A DNA stretch of 64,000 nucleotides from Maricaulis sp963975345 (lineage in GTDB: Bacteria > Pseudomonadota > Alphaproteobacteria > Caulobacterales > Maricaulaceae): positions 62,001 through 126,000 of the forward strand of contig NZ_CAXBGE010000009.1 of the NCBI RefSeq assembly GCF_963975345.1. Reading direction: 5' to 3'. This document shows, piece after piece, positions 52,279 to 61,858 of this stretch (within the stretch, counting starts at the first letter, position 1; every line of letters starts with the position of its first letter). Under the pieces are notes generated by a model that was not told the DNA's origin, ran no database searches, and worked only from the letters and a program-made list of their open reading frames with translations. Made by a program: the position numbers and the translations under genes.

Positions 52279-53196
52279 ATGTCGCCTGACCTGCCCCCGC
52301 AATTGTTCGATCGAGGCCTGTTGCGCCAACGCCGCAATCGTGTGGCGAGCATCATACAGTCATACAATTTTCTCGTGCAACGGGCATTCGACGATATTTG
52401 CGACCGCGTCGAGGGTGTGATGCGCGATTTCGATAGCGCCCTGATCCTCGGCGGTGGGCCCGGCCTGCTCGACGAAGTGCGCCAACGCCATGCCGGCAGC
52501 AAGACCGCTTGGATCGCGCAGAGCGATTTGGCGCCCGCCGTGGCGAGCCGACTTGAAGGCGCCGCCCTGGCGCTCGACGAGGAACGCCTGCCCTTCGCCG
52601 ATGCCAGCCTCGATCTCATCATGGCGCCGCTCGGCCTGCACTGGACCAACGACCTGCCCGGCGTGCTGGTACAAATCCGCCGAGTTCTGAAGCCGGACGG
52701 GTTTTTCGCGGCGGCGCTGTTGGGCGGCAATAGCCTGACCGAATTGCGCCAATGCCTGATGGCAGCCGAAGCCGAACTGACCGGCGGCGCCCATGCGCGG
52801 GTGTCGCCCTTGGCCGGCACATTCGACATTGCAGCCCTGCTGCAACGCGCCGGCTTCACCATGCCCGTTGCCGATATCGACCGTGTCACGGTGCGCTATG
52901 ACAATGCCTTCGCCCTGATGGCCGATCTGCGCGGCATGGGCGAGACCAGCATTCTCGCCGACCGTCCGCGCACTCCGGCGACACGGGCGCTGTTCGTGCG
53001 GATGGCGGAGATTTATGCGGCGCGTTTTTCCGATCCGGACGGGCGCATCCGCGCCAGCTTCGAGATCGTCCACGCCGCCGGCTGGGCCCCGCATCCCGAT
53101 CAGCCGGTCGCGAAACGGCCCGGTTCGGCAACCGTCAGACTGGCCGATGCGCTGGGTGTGACGGAAAAATCTGCGGGTGAGAAAGCCGGGCGCTAG
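52279..53196 (+). CDS. SAM-dependent methyltransferase (BioC/NDUFAF5-like)
   Basis: 305 aa from ATG 52279. N-terminal LLRQRRNRVASIIQSYNFLV then a class I methyltransferase core (ALILGGGPGLLDEV, LDLIMAPLGLHWTNDLPGVL). The pattern resembles BioC and the mitochondrial complex I assembly factor NDUFAF5. Which reaction it performs cannot be decided here. Its 3' end overlaps the convergent pilin gene by 4 bp. Confidence 0.82.
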   Translation: MSPDLPPQLFDRGLLRQRRNRVASIIQSYNFLVQRAFDDICDRVEGVMRDFDSALILGGGPGLLDEVRQRHAGSKTAWIAQSDLAPAVASRLEGAALALDEERLPFADASLDLIMAPLGLHWTNDLPGVLVQIRRVLKPDGFFAAALLGGNSLTELRQCLMAAEAELTGGAHARVSPLAGTFDIAALLQRAGFTMPVADIDRVTVRYDNAFALMADLRGMGETSILADRPRTPATRALFVRMAEIYAARFSDPDGRIRASFEIVHAAGWAPHPDQPVAKRPGSATVRLADALGVTEKSAGEKAGR

Positions 53197-53351
53197 AGCG
53201 CGCCGGTGACATCCTGGTACAGCCGGGTCATGGCGGGGCCGAACGTCGCCCACAGGCCAAGAATGACCGTCGCCATCGCCGCGGCAATCATACCGTACTC
53301 GATGGCGGTGGCACCGCTTTGGTCACGAACGAAATGGTTCAGCATCGACAT
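53193..53351 (-). CDS. Flp/Fap-type IVb pilin subunit
   Basis: 52 aa from ATG 53351 (or 53345). It shows the type IVb prepilin pattern: short basic leader, FVRDQSGATAIEYGMIAAAM with the Glu5-like residue (IEY), then one hydrophobic helix. No other pilus genes are nearby. Its start codon shares a base with the mutT stop (TGATG), so it is translationally coupled to mutT. Confidence 0.85.
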   Translation of the reverse strand: MSMLNHFVRDQSGATAIEYGMIAAAMATVILGLWATFGPAMTRLYQDVTGAL

Positions 53352-53776
53352 CACAGGCGATCCCTCAACTCGGAGGCCAGCGAAATATCCGCGGCCGGCA
53401 TGCGATAATCGCGCAGCTTTTCCTTGCGCACCCAAGCGAGCTGCTGACCTTCATTGGGCTGGGGAAATCCGTCCCAGGTGCGGCACAGAAAAAGCGGCAT
53501 CACGAGGTGGAAGTCCGGATAGGGGTGCGAGACGAAGGCAAAAGGGTCCAGACACCGTTCGCACGGTTCGACACTCAGCTCTTCACGCAATTCGCGAACC
53601 ACAGCCTGCTCCGGTGTCTCGCCCGGCTCGATCTTGCCACCGGGGAATTCCCAAAGACCCGCCATCGGCTTTCCCTCGGGTCGCTTGGCGATCAGGATGC
53701 GGCCATCCGAATCAAGCAAGGCACAAGCAGCGACATAAAGGACCGGTTTGGGGCCAGATTCAGCCATTATGAACAA
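53351..53776 (-). CDS. mutT: MutT-type 8-oxo-dGTP diphosphatase
   Basis: 141 aa. The full Nudix box is GGKIEPGETPEQAVVRELRE with EEL following. The N-terminal ILIAKRPEGKPMAGLWEFP is typical of MutT. It removes oxidised dGTP. The gene continues directly into the Flp pilin gene. Confidence 0.94.
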   Translation of the reverse strand: MFIMAESGPKPVLYVAACALLDSDGRILIAKRPEGKPMAGLWEFPGGKIEPGETPEQAVVRELREELSVEPCERCLDPFAFVSHPYPDFHLVMPLFLCRTWDGFPQPNEGQQLAWVRKEKLRDYRMPAADISLASELRDRL

Positions 53777-53817
53777 ACTCCGTTAAGGGCAGGTGCAGGA
53801 AAGCGATTAAACAGGCC

Positions 53818-54807
53818 TTAGCCCGGATCGGCGGCTGGCGCCGCTGGCGGATCGGCCGGCGGCTCTCCCGTTTGCGCGGCTGGACCATCAGGATCGCCAG
53901 CAGCGCCGGTCACGTCACCACTTGCAGGTGCCAATGTGAGAGCAGCATCGGGCAACGGTATCCGCTCTATCACAGCCTGCTGACGCAGCCCGTCAATCAG
54001 GCTCTCCAGCTGGTCGAAAGTATAAAAGCGCACGATATTGGGCCGTAGCGTCTCAAGCGAAGGTGGCGGTTCGCGCCGGCGATCAACCACCTGCAGGATA
54101 TGCCAGCCAAACTCGGTCTGGAATGGCTCAGACGTTTCCCCTTCGCCGGTGTTGAACGCCACAGCGCCAAACGCCGGCAGCACGCCCTCACGGGAAAAAT
54201 AGCCCAAATCGCCGCCCTGCAGCCGCGTGGCCGGGTCCAGGCTCATGCGGACCGCGAGCGCCGAAAAATCGCCGCCAGCATCGACCAAAGCCTTGATCGC
54301 CTCAGCCTCCTCACGGGTATCGACCAGAATATGGCGGGCGCGAACTTCCTCGCCGAGCGGGATTAATTGCACCTGCTCCTGATAAATCCGCTCGATCGTT
54401 TCCTCATTGACCGCATCGGCGAGGGCCGTCTCGACCAGCACATTGCCCAGAATGCGCTCCTGGGCGAGGGCGAGGCGCCGCTGGGCTTCCTCAGACTGGT
54501 CGAGGCCGCGCCGACGCGCTTCCATCGCCAGCAGCCGCTGATCGATCAAATCATTGAGCACCGCCGCGAATGCGTCTGTGCCCGGCGCGGCGGGCGCGGT
54601 TTCGCTGCCTTCGACCTGGCTCGCAGCCTCGCGCTCAACATCGGAGCGCCGGATCACGGTGCCATCGACCCGCGCCATCACGGGATCGCGCGCGTCCAAT
54701 GTCAGCGTCGCTCCGGAGGCGGCAATATCGGCGGCTGTCCGCCGCGGTTCAGGGCCGCATCCGGCAAGCATGGCTAGCACCAAGCCGACTGCAAATAGAC
54801 GTTTCAT
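53818..54807 (-). CDS. Periplasmic PpiC-type peptidyl-prolyl isomerase lipoprotein
   Basis: 329 aa from ATG 54807 (ATG 54822 also possible). Signal with lipobox MLAGC, so lipid-anchored. SurA-like N-terminal helices (AVLNDLIDQRLLAMEARRRG) then a parvulin domain (VRARHILVDTREEAEAI, GGDLGYFSREGVLPAFG, FGWHILQVVDRR). It probably helps fold outer-membrane or envelope proteins. Divergent from secA. Confidence 0.9.
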   Translation of the reverse strand: MKRLFAVGLVLAMLAGCGPEPRRTAADIAASGATLTLDARDPVMARVDGTVIRRSDVEREAASQVEGSETAPAAPGTDAFAAVLNDLIDQRLLAMEARRRGLDQSEEAQRRLALAQERILGNVLVETALADAVNEETIERIYQEQVQLIPLGEEVRARHILVDTREEAEAIKALVDAGGDFSALAVRMSLDPATRLQGGDLGYFSREGVLPAFGAVAFNTGEGETSEPFQTEFGWHILQVVDRRREPPPSLETLRPNIVRFYTFDQLESLIDGLRQQAVIERIPLPDAALTLAPASGDVTGAAGDPDGPAAQTGEPPADPPAAPAADPG

Positions 54808-54991
54808 CGACACTATCTTCACCTTGCCGGGCCGTGCGGACGCAGAGCCTGCCGCGCGGCTTGATTGACACTGAATGTCCCCATCCTTAAGTCAGCCAGA
54901 CGTTTAAAAGCAATGCCAGCGCCTGCGCCGGTCCATTGATCTGGCCCTTGCGCACTTGCTAGCCCAACCGTTGTTCGCAAAGCCAGACACC

Positions 54992-57862
54992 ATGCTCTCA
55001 CTTGCCCGCAAGATATTCGGAACCGAAACCGGTCGCAAACTGCGCCGCATGAAGCCGATTGTCGATCAAATCAACGCACTTGAAGCCGAATACAAGGCGC
55101 TCTCTGATGAGGCCCTGAAAGGCAAAACCGCAGAGTTCCGGGCGCGCCTCGAACAGGGCGCCAAGCTCAATGATCTGCTGCCGGAAGCTTTTGCGGCGGT
55201 TCGCGAAGCGGCCGACCGGGCGATTGGTCTGCGCCCCTATGACGTCCAGCTGATGGGCGGCATCGTGCTCAATGACAGCGCCATCGCCGAGATGAAGACC
55301 GGTGAGGGCAAGACGCTCGTCGCCACCCTGCCCTGCTATCTCAACGCTCTGCCGGGCACCGGCGTGCATGTTGTGACCGTCAATGATTATCTCGCGACGC
55401 GGGATTCGGAATGGATGGGCCTGGTTTTCGCGCAATTGGGCATGACGACCGGCGTCATCTCCCACGGCAAGACCGACGCGGAGCGCCGCGCCGCCTATGC
55501 GTGCGACGTCACCTATGCGACCAATAACGAACTCGGCTTCGATTATTTGCGCGACAATATGAAATACACGATCGAGGAAATGGTCCAGCGCGGCCATGCC
55601 TATGCCCTCGTCGACGAAGTCGATTCAATCCTGATCGACGAAGCGCGTACGCCGCTGATCATCTCGGGCCGCACCGAAGACCGTACCGAATTCTACAAGA
55701 CGATCGACGCGCTGATCCCGCAATTGGCCGAAGACTGTTATGAGATCGACGAGAAGGCCCGCTCCATCCTGTTGACCGAAGAGGGCAATGAAGAGATCGA
55801 GCGCCTGCTGCGTGAGAACGACTTGCTGAAGGAAGGCGATCTGTACGACATCGAGAATGTCTCGATCGTGCATCACGTCAACCAGGCCCTGAAGGCCCAC
55901 AAGATCTTCCACATCGACAAGGACTACATCGTCAAGGACGCCGAGGTTCTGCTGATCGATGAATTCACCGGCCGCATGATGCAGGGTCGCCGCCTGTCGG
56001 ACGGGCTGCACCAGGCCATCGAGGCCAAGGAAGGCGCGCATATCCAGCCGGAGAACCAGACTCTGGCCTCCGTCACCTTCCAGAATTATTTCCGCCTCTA
56101 CAAAAAGCTTGCCGGCATGACCGGTACTGCCGCGACCGAAGCCGACGAATTCTATTCGATTTATGAGTTGGCGGTGGTCGAGATCCCGACCAATCGCCCA
56201 ATCGCCCGGGCCGATAATGAAGACGAAGTCTTCCGCACGCTGATCGACAAGTATGCGGCGATTGTCGACGATCTGGTTGATTGCCAGGAACGCGGTCAGC
56301 CGGTTCTGGTCGGCACCGTGTCGATCGAAAAATCCGAGCAATTGTCAAAAATGCTCAGCGACAAAAAGACCTTCCGCGACACGCTTGGCCATCTCTATCC
56401 CAAGGATGATGCCGAGATCGAGGCGTTCAAGAAGTCCGGCCGCCCCGAGGCCCGTCCGCTCAAGGAAATGCTGAAACTGATCCCGCTCAAGCACCATGTG
56501 CTCAACGCGCGCTATCACGAACAGGAAGCCCTGATCGTCGCCGAGGCCGGTGTGCCAGGCGCGATCACCATCGCCACCAACATGGCCGGCCGCGGGACTG
56601 ACATCCAGCTCGGCGGCAATGCCGATATGCGCATGATGCAATGGATGGCCGAACAGGCTGAAAAGGGCGTCGAGCCGGACGAAGCGGCCATCGCGGCCCA
56701 GAAAACCGTCATCGCCGCCGACATTGCCGCCAAGCGTGAAATCGCGCTCAAGGCCGGCGGTCTGTATGTGCTCGGCACGGAACGCCATGAAAGCCGCCGC
56801 ATCGACAATCAGCTGCGCGGACGTACCGGTCGCCAGGGCGATCCGGGCCGGTCGAAATTCTACATTTCCGTACAGGACGATCTGCTGCGCATCTTCGCAC
56901 CTGAACGCCTCGACGGGATCATGAAAACCCTCGGGCTGAAAGAGGGCGAGGCGATCATGCACCCCTGGATGTCCAAGGCGCTGGAAACCTCGCAGAAAAA
57001 GGTCGAGCAGCGCAATTTCGACATCCGCAAGAACGTCCTCAAATATGATGACGTGATGAATGATCAGCGCAAGGCCGTGTTCGAGCAGCGCATCGATTTC
57101 ATGACCGCAACCGATGTCGCCGACGTCGTCAAGGATATGCGCCACCAGACCGCCGAAGACCTCGTCACCACGCATATCCCGCCGAAAGTCTATGCTGACC
57201 AGTGGGATGTTGAGGGCTTGGCCACGGAAGTGCGCGAAGTCTTTGGCCTCGAGCTGCCTGTCGCCGATTGGGCCCAGGAAGAGGGCATCGCCGACGAGGA
57301 AATCCTCGAGCGTGTTGTCGACGCCGCAGACCGAGCCTTCGCCGAAAAGGCCGCCAATGGCGGCTCCGAACTGATGCGCCGGATCGAGAAATCCTTCCTG
57401 CTGCAGGCGATCGACCAGAATTGGCGCGAGCATCTGCAAAATCTCGACGCGATGCGCTCGATGATCGGTCTGCGCAGTTACGCCCAGCGCGATCCACTCA
57501 ACGAGTTCAAGACCGAGGCTTTCGCCCTGTTCGAGAAGATGATGGACAGCCTGCGCGTCGAAGTGACCAAGCAGTTGATGCTGATCCGTTTCGAGCGTGC
57601 GCCGGCACCGCCGCAAGTGCCGCAGGACGTCACCGCCAGCCATATTGACCCGCGCACCGGCCGCAATGAGATGGGCGAGCCCGACGCGCCCCCCGTCGCA
57701 TCACGGACGTCGCCGACCCAGCGCCGCACTTCCGAGCCGGTTGATCCCAATCGGCCGGAAACCTGGGGGCGGGTTGCGCGCAACAGCGCCTGCCCTTGTG
57801 GGTCGGGCAAGAAATACAAGCAATGCCATGGCGCCATTGCCCCGCGCGACACCCAGGTCTGA
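54992..57862 (+). CDS. secA: Preprotein translocase ATPase SecA
   Basis: 956 aa from ATG 54992 (MLSLARKIFGTETGRKLRRM). Walker A MKTGEGKTLVATLPCYLNAL, DEVDSILIDEART, NMAGRGTDIQLGGN, and the C-terminal zinc site CPCGSGKKYKQCHG that binds SecB. Drives post-translational export through SecYEG. The extra 12 codons upstream in the frame are not SecA-like. The last 35 bp overlap the GNAT gene. Confidence 0.98.
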   Translation: MLSLARKIFGTETGRKLRRMKPIVDQINALEAEYKALSDEALKGKTAEFRARLEQGAKLNDLLPEAFAAVREAADRAIGLRPYDVQLMGGIVLNDSAIAEMKTGEGKTLVATLPCYLNALPGTGVHVVTVNDYLATRDSEWMGLVFAQLGMTTGVISHGKTDAERRAAYACDVTYATNNELGFDYLRDNMKYTIEEMVQRGHAYALVDEVDSILIDEARTPLIISGRTEDRTEFYKTIDALIPQLAEDCYEIDEKARSILLTEEGNEEIERLLRENDLLKEGDLYDIENVSIVHHVNQALKAHKIFHIDKDYIVKDAEVLLIDEFTGRMMQGRRLSDGLHQAIEAKEGAHIQPENQTLASVTFQNYFRLYKKLAGMTGTAATEADEFYSIYELAVVEIPTNRPIARADNEDEVFRTLIDKYAAIVDDLVDCQERGQPVLVGTVSIEKSEQLSKMLSDKKTFRDTLGHLYPKDDAEIEAFKKSGRPEARPLKEMLKLIPLKHHVLNARYHEQEALIVAEAGVPGAITIATNMAGRGTDIQLGGNADMRMMQWMAEQAEKGVEPDEAAIAAQKTVIAADIAAKREIALKAGGLYVLGTERHESRRIDNQLRGRTGRQGDPGRSKFYISVQDDLLRIFAPERLDGIMKTLGLKEGEAIMHPWMSKALETSQKKVEQRNFDIRKNVLKYDDVMNDQRKAVFEQRIDFMTATDVADVVKDMRHQTAEDLVTTHIPPKVYADQWDVEGLATEVREVFGLELPVADWAQEEGIADEEILERVVDAADRAFAEKAANGGSELMRRIEKSFLLQAIDQNWREHLQNLDAMRSMIGLRSYAQRDPLNEFKTEAFALFEKMMDSLRVEVTKQLMLIRFERAPAPPQVPQDVTASHIDPRTGRNEMGEPDAPPVASRTSPTQRRTSEPVDPNRPETWGRVARNSACPCGSGKKYKQCHGAIAPRDTQV

Positions 57863-58319
57863 GATCCGCCTGCGCCCTGCCCGTTTGGGCGAGGCGCAGG
57901 CGCTGTCCGCTCTGTGCCTGCGCTCAAAGGCCCATTGGGGCTATGACGCCGCCTTCATGGCCGCGGTCGGGCCCTATCTTCGCGTGACAGATGACGCGAT
58001 CCGCGCGGGCCATGCGACCGTAGCCGAAACACCCGATGGCGCGGTGCTGGGGGTCTGTCAAATCGACCCGTCCGGACATGGCGGCTCGCTCGATTTGCTG
58101 TTCATTGAGCCAGACGTGATCGGCACCGGAGCCGGGCGAAAGCTGTTTGAGCACGCCAAGTCGCAATTGAAGGCGCTGGGCTTGCCGGTGATGACGATCC
58201 TGTCGGACCCTGACGCCGAGCCCGCCTATCTGCACATGGGCGCCCGGCGGGTCGAGATGCGGGCCTCGAAGGTATTTCCGGGGCGGGAGCTGCCTTGGCT
58301 TGAGGTCGCGTTGTCATAA
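57828..58319 (+). CDS. GNAT family N-acetyltransferase
   Basis: 163 aa from ATG 57828, inside the end of secA in another frame. GNAT features: EIRLRPARLGEAQALSALCL at the start, and the CoA-binding stretch FIEPDVIGTGAGRKLFEHAK. Acetyl-acceptor unknown. Reading from an earlier start would only translate secA out of frame. Confidence 0.82.
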   Translation: MAPLPRATPRSEIRLRPARLGEAQALSALCLRSKAHWGYDAAFMAAVGPYLRVTDDAIRAGHATVAETPDGAVLGVCQIDPSGHGGSLDLLFIEPDVIGTGAGRKLFEHAKSQLKALGLPVMTILSDPDAEPAYLHMGARRVEMRASKVFPGRELPWLEVALS

Positions 58320-58521
58320 TTTTCGCAGAATCTGGATTTGCCCTTCTACTACTATGACGACTATTTCACCCTCTGCTTTCCGGCCTGACTGATCTGTGAT
58401 TTTACCACGACCCGGCATGAACGGGGACAAGCACGGCTCCATGAAATTTGGGTTCAACCGCCCGACTGCAAGTTTATGCGAATAAGTCGCATTGTCGATT
58501 GACACCCGCGCCCCGACCATT

Positions 58522-58538
58522 ATGAGAATGCTTCTCAT
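58522..58538 (+). promoter_or_regulatory. Fur-like iron box upstream of the TonB receptor
   Basis: ATGAGAA-TGC-TTCTCAT, a perfect 7-bp inverted repeat like Fur/Irr sites. It lies 20 bp before the receptor ATG, a position suited to repression by an iron regulator. Confidence 0.7.
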
Positions 58539-58558
58539 TCATGAAGTAGGGGGATCCG

Positions 58559-60700
58559 ATGATCACGACATTCAGACAGGCCCTGGCCTGTAGCGCCGCG
58601 CTTGTCCTCGCGCCGGCCGCAATTTACGCGCAAGACACAACCGAAACGCCTTCCGACCCCATCGACCTGATTGTCGTCACCGGGCATCAGACGCCGTATA
58701 TCAGACTGTCGGAGACAGCGACCAAGACCGGCCAAGACCTGTTCGACACGCCGCTCAGCGTCTCCATCCTCAACCAGGCTTTCCTCGAGGATTTGCGCTC
58801 GGAAACCCTCTCCGACGCCTACCCCTACACACTCGGCCTGAGCCAGTCGGGCACCAATGCCAACAGCTTCTCCTTGCGTGGCCTGCCTTCGGATCTGCAG
58901 AATGTGCAGGTTGATGGCCTGCCCGGTCTGGCCTCGCGCTTCGGTTCACCGACCACGGCCAATATCGAGCGCGTCGAGGTGCTCAAAGGCCCCGCCTCGG
59001 TACTCTATGGCCTGATGGAGCCGGGCGGTCTGATCAATATCGTGACGCGCCGGCCACAAGCAGAGCGCGCCGACACGCTTAACCTGACCCTGCAGAGCTA
59101 TGCCTCGGACTCATCATCCTTCGGTACCAATAACGGCGCCACAGCCACTTGGGATTCGACAGGCCCGCTGACCACCGATGAGCGCTGGCTCTATCGTCTG
59201 ATCGTCAGCGCCGAGCATATCGACTCCTTCCGCGACGGCGTCGGCTACGACAATCTCTACATCTTCCCCTCCCTGTCCTGGCAGATGACGCCCGATGCGC
59301 TCGTCACGGTCGGGCTGGAATATGCCAATGAAGAGGGCGACGCCGATGACGGGCTGGTGGCCGTCAATAACGACATCACGCTGACCGCGCCGATCAATGT
59401 GCGCTATCAGGAAGACGGTGATTTCGACAATGATGAAGGCCTCGTCGCCTTCGCCCGACTCGATTACGACCTCTCGGCGGATCTGCGGATTCGCGTCAAT
59501 TACCGCAGCGTCTTCCACGAGGACGAACGCAAGATCTTCGAAAACAATCGCGTCAATGACGCGCCAGATCCGCTCGACGCGACGCTGCGGCGGCGCGACC
59601 GGCACCAGCTCAATGGCCGCCAATATCATTTCGTCGACGCCAATCTGGCGTGGAACTTCGACACGGGCCCGGTCGGACACAGCCTGCTGGTCGGTCTCAA
59701 TGGCGGCTTCGAACAATCCGATTTCGAACGGATCCGCTTCGGCTCGGCGATCACGCCGGATATTTCGGTGTTCGCCCCCCAACATGGCATCGGCACCCCC
59801 TCCGCGATCACCGCTGGCAGCGATCGCGTCACCGATTTGTGGAATTACGGCGTCTATCTTCAGGACATGATCGAGATCAGCGAGCCGGTCTCGGTCATGA
59901 TCGGCGCGCGTTATGACCGCCAGGATGTCGACTTTACCGAACAGGTCAGCGGCTTCTCCGATACCCAGAGCAGCGAAAGCTTCCTGCCCCAGGGCGGGAT
60001 CGTCTACCGGGCGACGGACCGGCTGTCGCTGTATGCGAGCTATTCCCAATCCTTCAATCCCAACTCCATCGAACGTCGCGCCGCCGACGGCTCCACCTTC
60101 GAATCCGAACGCGGCACCCAGCGCGAAATCGGCGTGAAGGCCTCGTTGTGGGACGAACGGGTCAATTTCACCTTCGCCGGGTTTGAGATCGAGAAAACCA
60201 ATATTCTCGAGCGCGATCTCAATGGCGACTGGGCCCTGATCGGTGCCTTGGAAAGCCGCGGCGTCGAGGCCGAACTCCAGGCCCTGCCGGTGCGCAACTG
60301 GCAGTTCCGGCTCGGCTATGCCTATGTCGACTCGATCGTCTCGGAGAGCCCGAGAACGGCGCTCATCGGCGCCCGCAATGCATTCGCGCCGGTGCATGAC
60401 GCCTTCGCGTGGACCCGCTATAATTACCCGCAATCGGTGATGGGCGGGACCGTCGGGGTCTCGCTCGGCGTCAATTACGAATCCGAACGCGTCACCAATG
60501 CGAGCGCGTCGAGCCAGGTCGCCCTGCCCGCCTACACGCGCTTCGACACGGCGGTCTATTTCGAGACCGACCGGTATCGGCTTGCCCTCAATATCGAAAA
60601 TCTGACCGACGAGACCTACTTCACCGGCGGCACCAATGACACGCGCCTCTACCCGGGCGACCCGCGGCTGATGACGCTCTCGTTGAGGACCGAGTTCTGA
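58559..60700 (+). CDS. TonB-dependent siderophore receptor
   Basis: 713 aa. Signal peptide ending AAIYA, plug domain with VDGLPGLASRFGSPTTANIE and RVEVLKGPASVLYGLMEPGG (siderophore-receptor plug pattern), then a 22-strand barrel ending in LSLRTEF with terminal Phe. Imports ferric siderophores across the outer membrane. A TonB box is not certain (LIVVTGHQ near the N terminus). Followed by a PepSY protein, likely in one iron-regulated unit. Confidence 0.93.
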   Translation: MITTFRQALACSAALVLAPAAIYAQDTTETPSDPIDLIVVTGHQTPYIRLSETATKTGQDLFDTPLSVSILNQAFLEDLRSETLSDAYPYTLGLSQSGTNANSFSLRGLPSDLQNVQVDGLPGLASRFGSPTTANIERVEVLKGPASVLYGLMEPGGLINIVTRRPQAERADTLNLTLQSYASDSSSFGTNNGATATWDSTGPLTTDERWLYRLIVSAEHIDSFRDGVGYDNLYIFPSLSWQMTPDALVTVGLEYANEEGDADDGLVAVNNDITLTAPINVRYQEDGDFDNDEGLVAFARLDYDLSADLRIRVNYRSVFHEDERKIFENNRVNDAPDPLDATLRRRDRHQLNGRQYHFVDANLAWNFDTGPVGHSLLVGLNGGFEQSDFERIRFGSAITPDISVFAPQHGIGTPSAITAGSDRVTDLWNYGVYLQDMIEISEPVSVMIGARYDRQDVDFTEQVSGFSDTQSSESFLPQGGIVYRATDRLSLYASYSQSFNPNSIERRAADGSTFESERGTQREIGVKASLWDERVNFTFAGFEIEKTNILERDLNGDWALIGALESRGVEAELQALPVRNWQFRLGYAYVDSIVSESPRTALIGARNAFAPVHDAFAWTRYNYPQSVMGGTVGVSLGVNYESERVTNASASSQVALPAYTRFDTAVYFETDRYRLALNIENLTDETYFTGGTNDTRLYPGDPRLMTLSLRTEF

Positions 60701-61824
60701 GACCGCTACGCCTCATTGCGACACTGAGGACGGTGCATGCCTGGGCCGGCGCCGTCCTCAGCCTCCTGCTCGCCATTCTCGGTCTCAGCGGGGCCTTGCT
60801 GGTGTTCGAGGATGACTATCTGCGCGCCAGCTTCCCACCAGCCCGCATCGAAGTGCCCGCCGATCCCGCAACGCTCGGCCAGATCGCCGAACGCGCAGAA
60901 GCGACATTCGGAGCCGGGGCGATCCTCTCTATCCGCTTTGCCGATACCGGCTTTGGCCTGACAGAGGTGAGACTGAAATCGGGCGGCGGCGCCTATCTCG
61001 ATGGCGCCGGTGAACTTGTCGTGCCCTGGGCCGGCAATGGCCGGCCAGAAGTCTGGCTGTTCGACCTGCACCATCACCTGCTGGTCGGCGAAACCGGTGA
61101 GATCGTGACCGGCATTGCCGGCCTGGCCGCAGTGTTGTTGACCATCACCGGACTGATCGCCCTTTGGCCCGCACGCCGGATGCAAGGCTTGCGCATCTGG
61201 CCACGCACGCCCCAGCGCCGTGAACTCCTCGCCAGCCACCGCAATCTTGGCCTGATGGCGGCCGTGCCGCTGTTGTGGTTCGCCATCTCCGGGGCCGGCA
61301 TGGTGTTTTCGGAGCAGACGCGCGCTGTCCTGTCGGTTTTGAACGGACCACAAACGAGCGCGGCCACTACCGCCCCCGCCACCCTGGCCGCCGGGCCGGG
61401 TGATCTGGACTGGACGACGGCTCTGACGCAGGCGCAGGCGCAATTTCCGCAAGCCCGGATCCGGTTCGCCGTCTGGCCCCGCGGCTCAAGGAGCGAAGCC
61501 AGCGTCCGGCTGCGCCAACCAGGCGAATGGCATCCCAATGGACGCAGCTCTGTCAGCTTCGATCCGGCCAGCCAAAGGCTTCTCGCCGTCAGCGATGCCC
61601 GCACCGCTCCGCGTAGTGATCAGGTCTATAACGGCTTTTACCCACTCCACGCGGCCCGCATCGGCACCGGCCTCGCCGCGCGGCTTTACGACATGCTCAC
61701 CGCACTGACAGGCCTGGCGCTCTTCGCTCTGGGCGCGCTGGGTTGCTACGCGTTTTTGGTCAAACGGGTAGGGGCTTTCCGGCGTTTGCGGACCGCTTCG
61801 GCGCGAGAGTGGCGCACCCGATAG
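60697..61824 (+). CDS. PepSY-associated membrane protein (siderophore reductase type)
   Basis: Membrane segments at the N terminus (GAVLSLLLAILGLSGALLVF), near the middle (VTGIAGLAAVLLTITGLIAL and NLGLMAAVPLLWFAISGAGM) and near the C terminus (MLTALTGLALFALGALGCYA), with PepSY-like soluble parts. Such proteins reduce or release iron from siderophores and pair with TonB receptors. The start is uncertain: GTG 60733 would give 363 aa but cuts just before the conserved HAWAG. The frame continues back as LRPLRLIATLRTV to CTG 60697, overlapping the receptor stop (CTGA), which fits the family better. Confidence 0.8.
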   Translation: MRPLRLIATLRTVHAWAGAVLSLLLAILGLSGALLVFEDDYLRASFPPARIEVPADPATLGQIAERAEATFGAGAILSIRFADTGFGLTEVRLKSGGGAYLDGAGELVVPWAGNGRPEVWLFDLHHHLLVGETGEIVTGIAGLAAVLLTITGLIALWPARRMQGLRIWPRTPQRRELLASHRNLGLMAAVPLLWFAISGAGMVFSEQTRAVLSVLNGPQTSAATTAPATLAAGPGDLDWTTALTQAQAQFPQARIRFAVWPRGSRSEASVRLRQPGEWHPNGRSSVSFDPASQRLLAVSDARTAPRSDQVYNGFYPLHAARIGTGLAARLYDMLTALTGLALFALGALGCYAFLVKRVGAFRRLRTASAREWRTR

Positions 61825-61858
61825 CCGATTGCCGCTGAAATCGAAACCGTGTGCGAAG

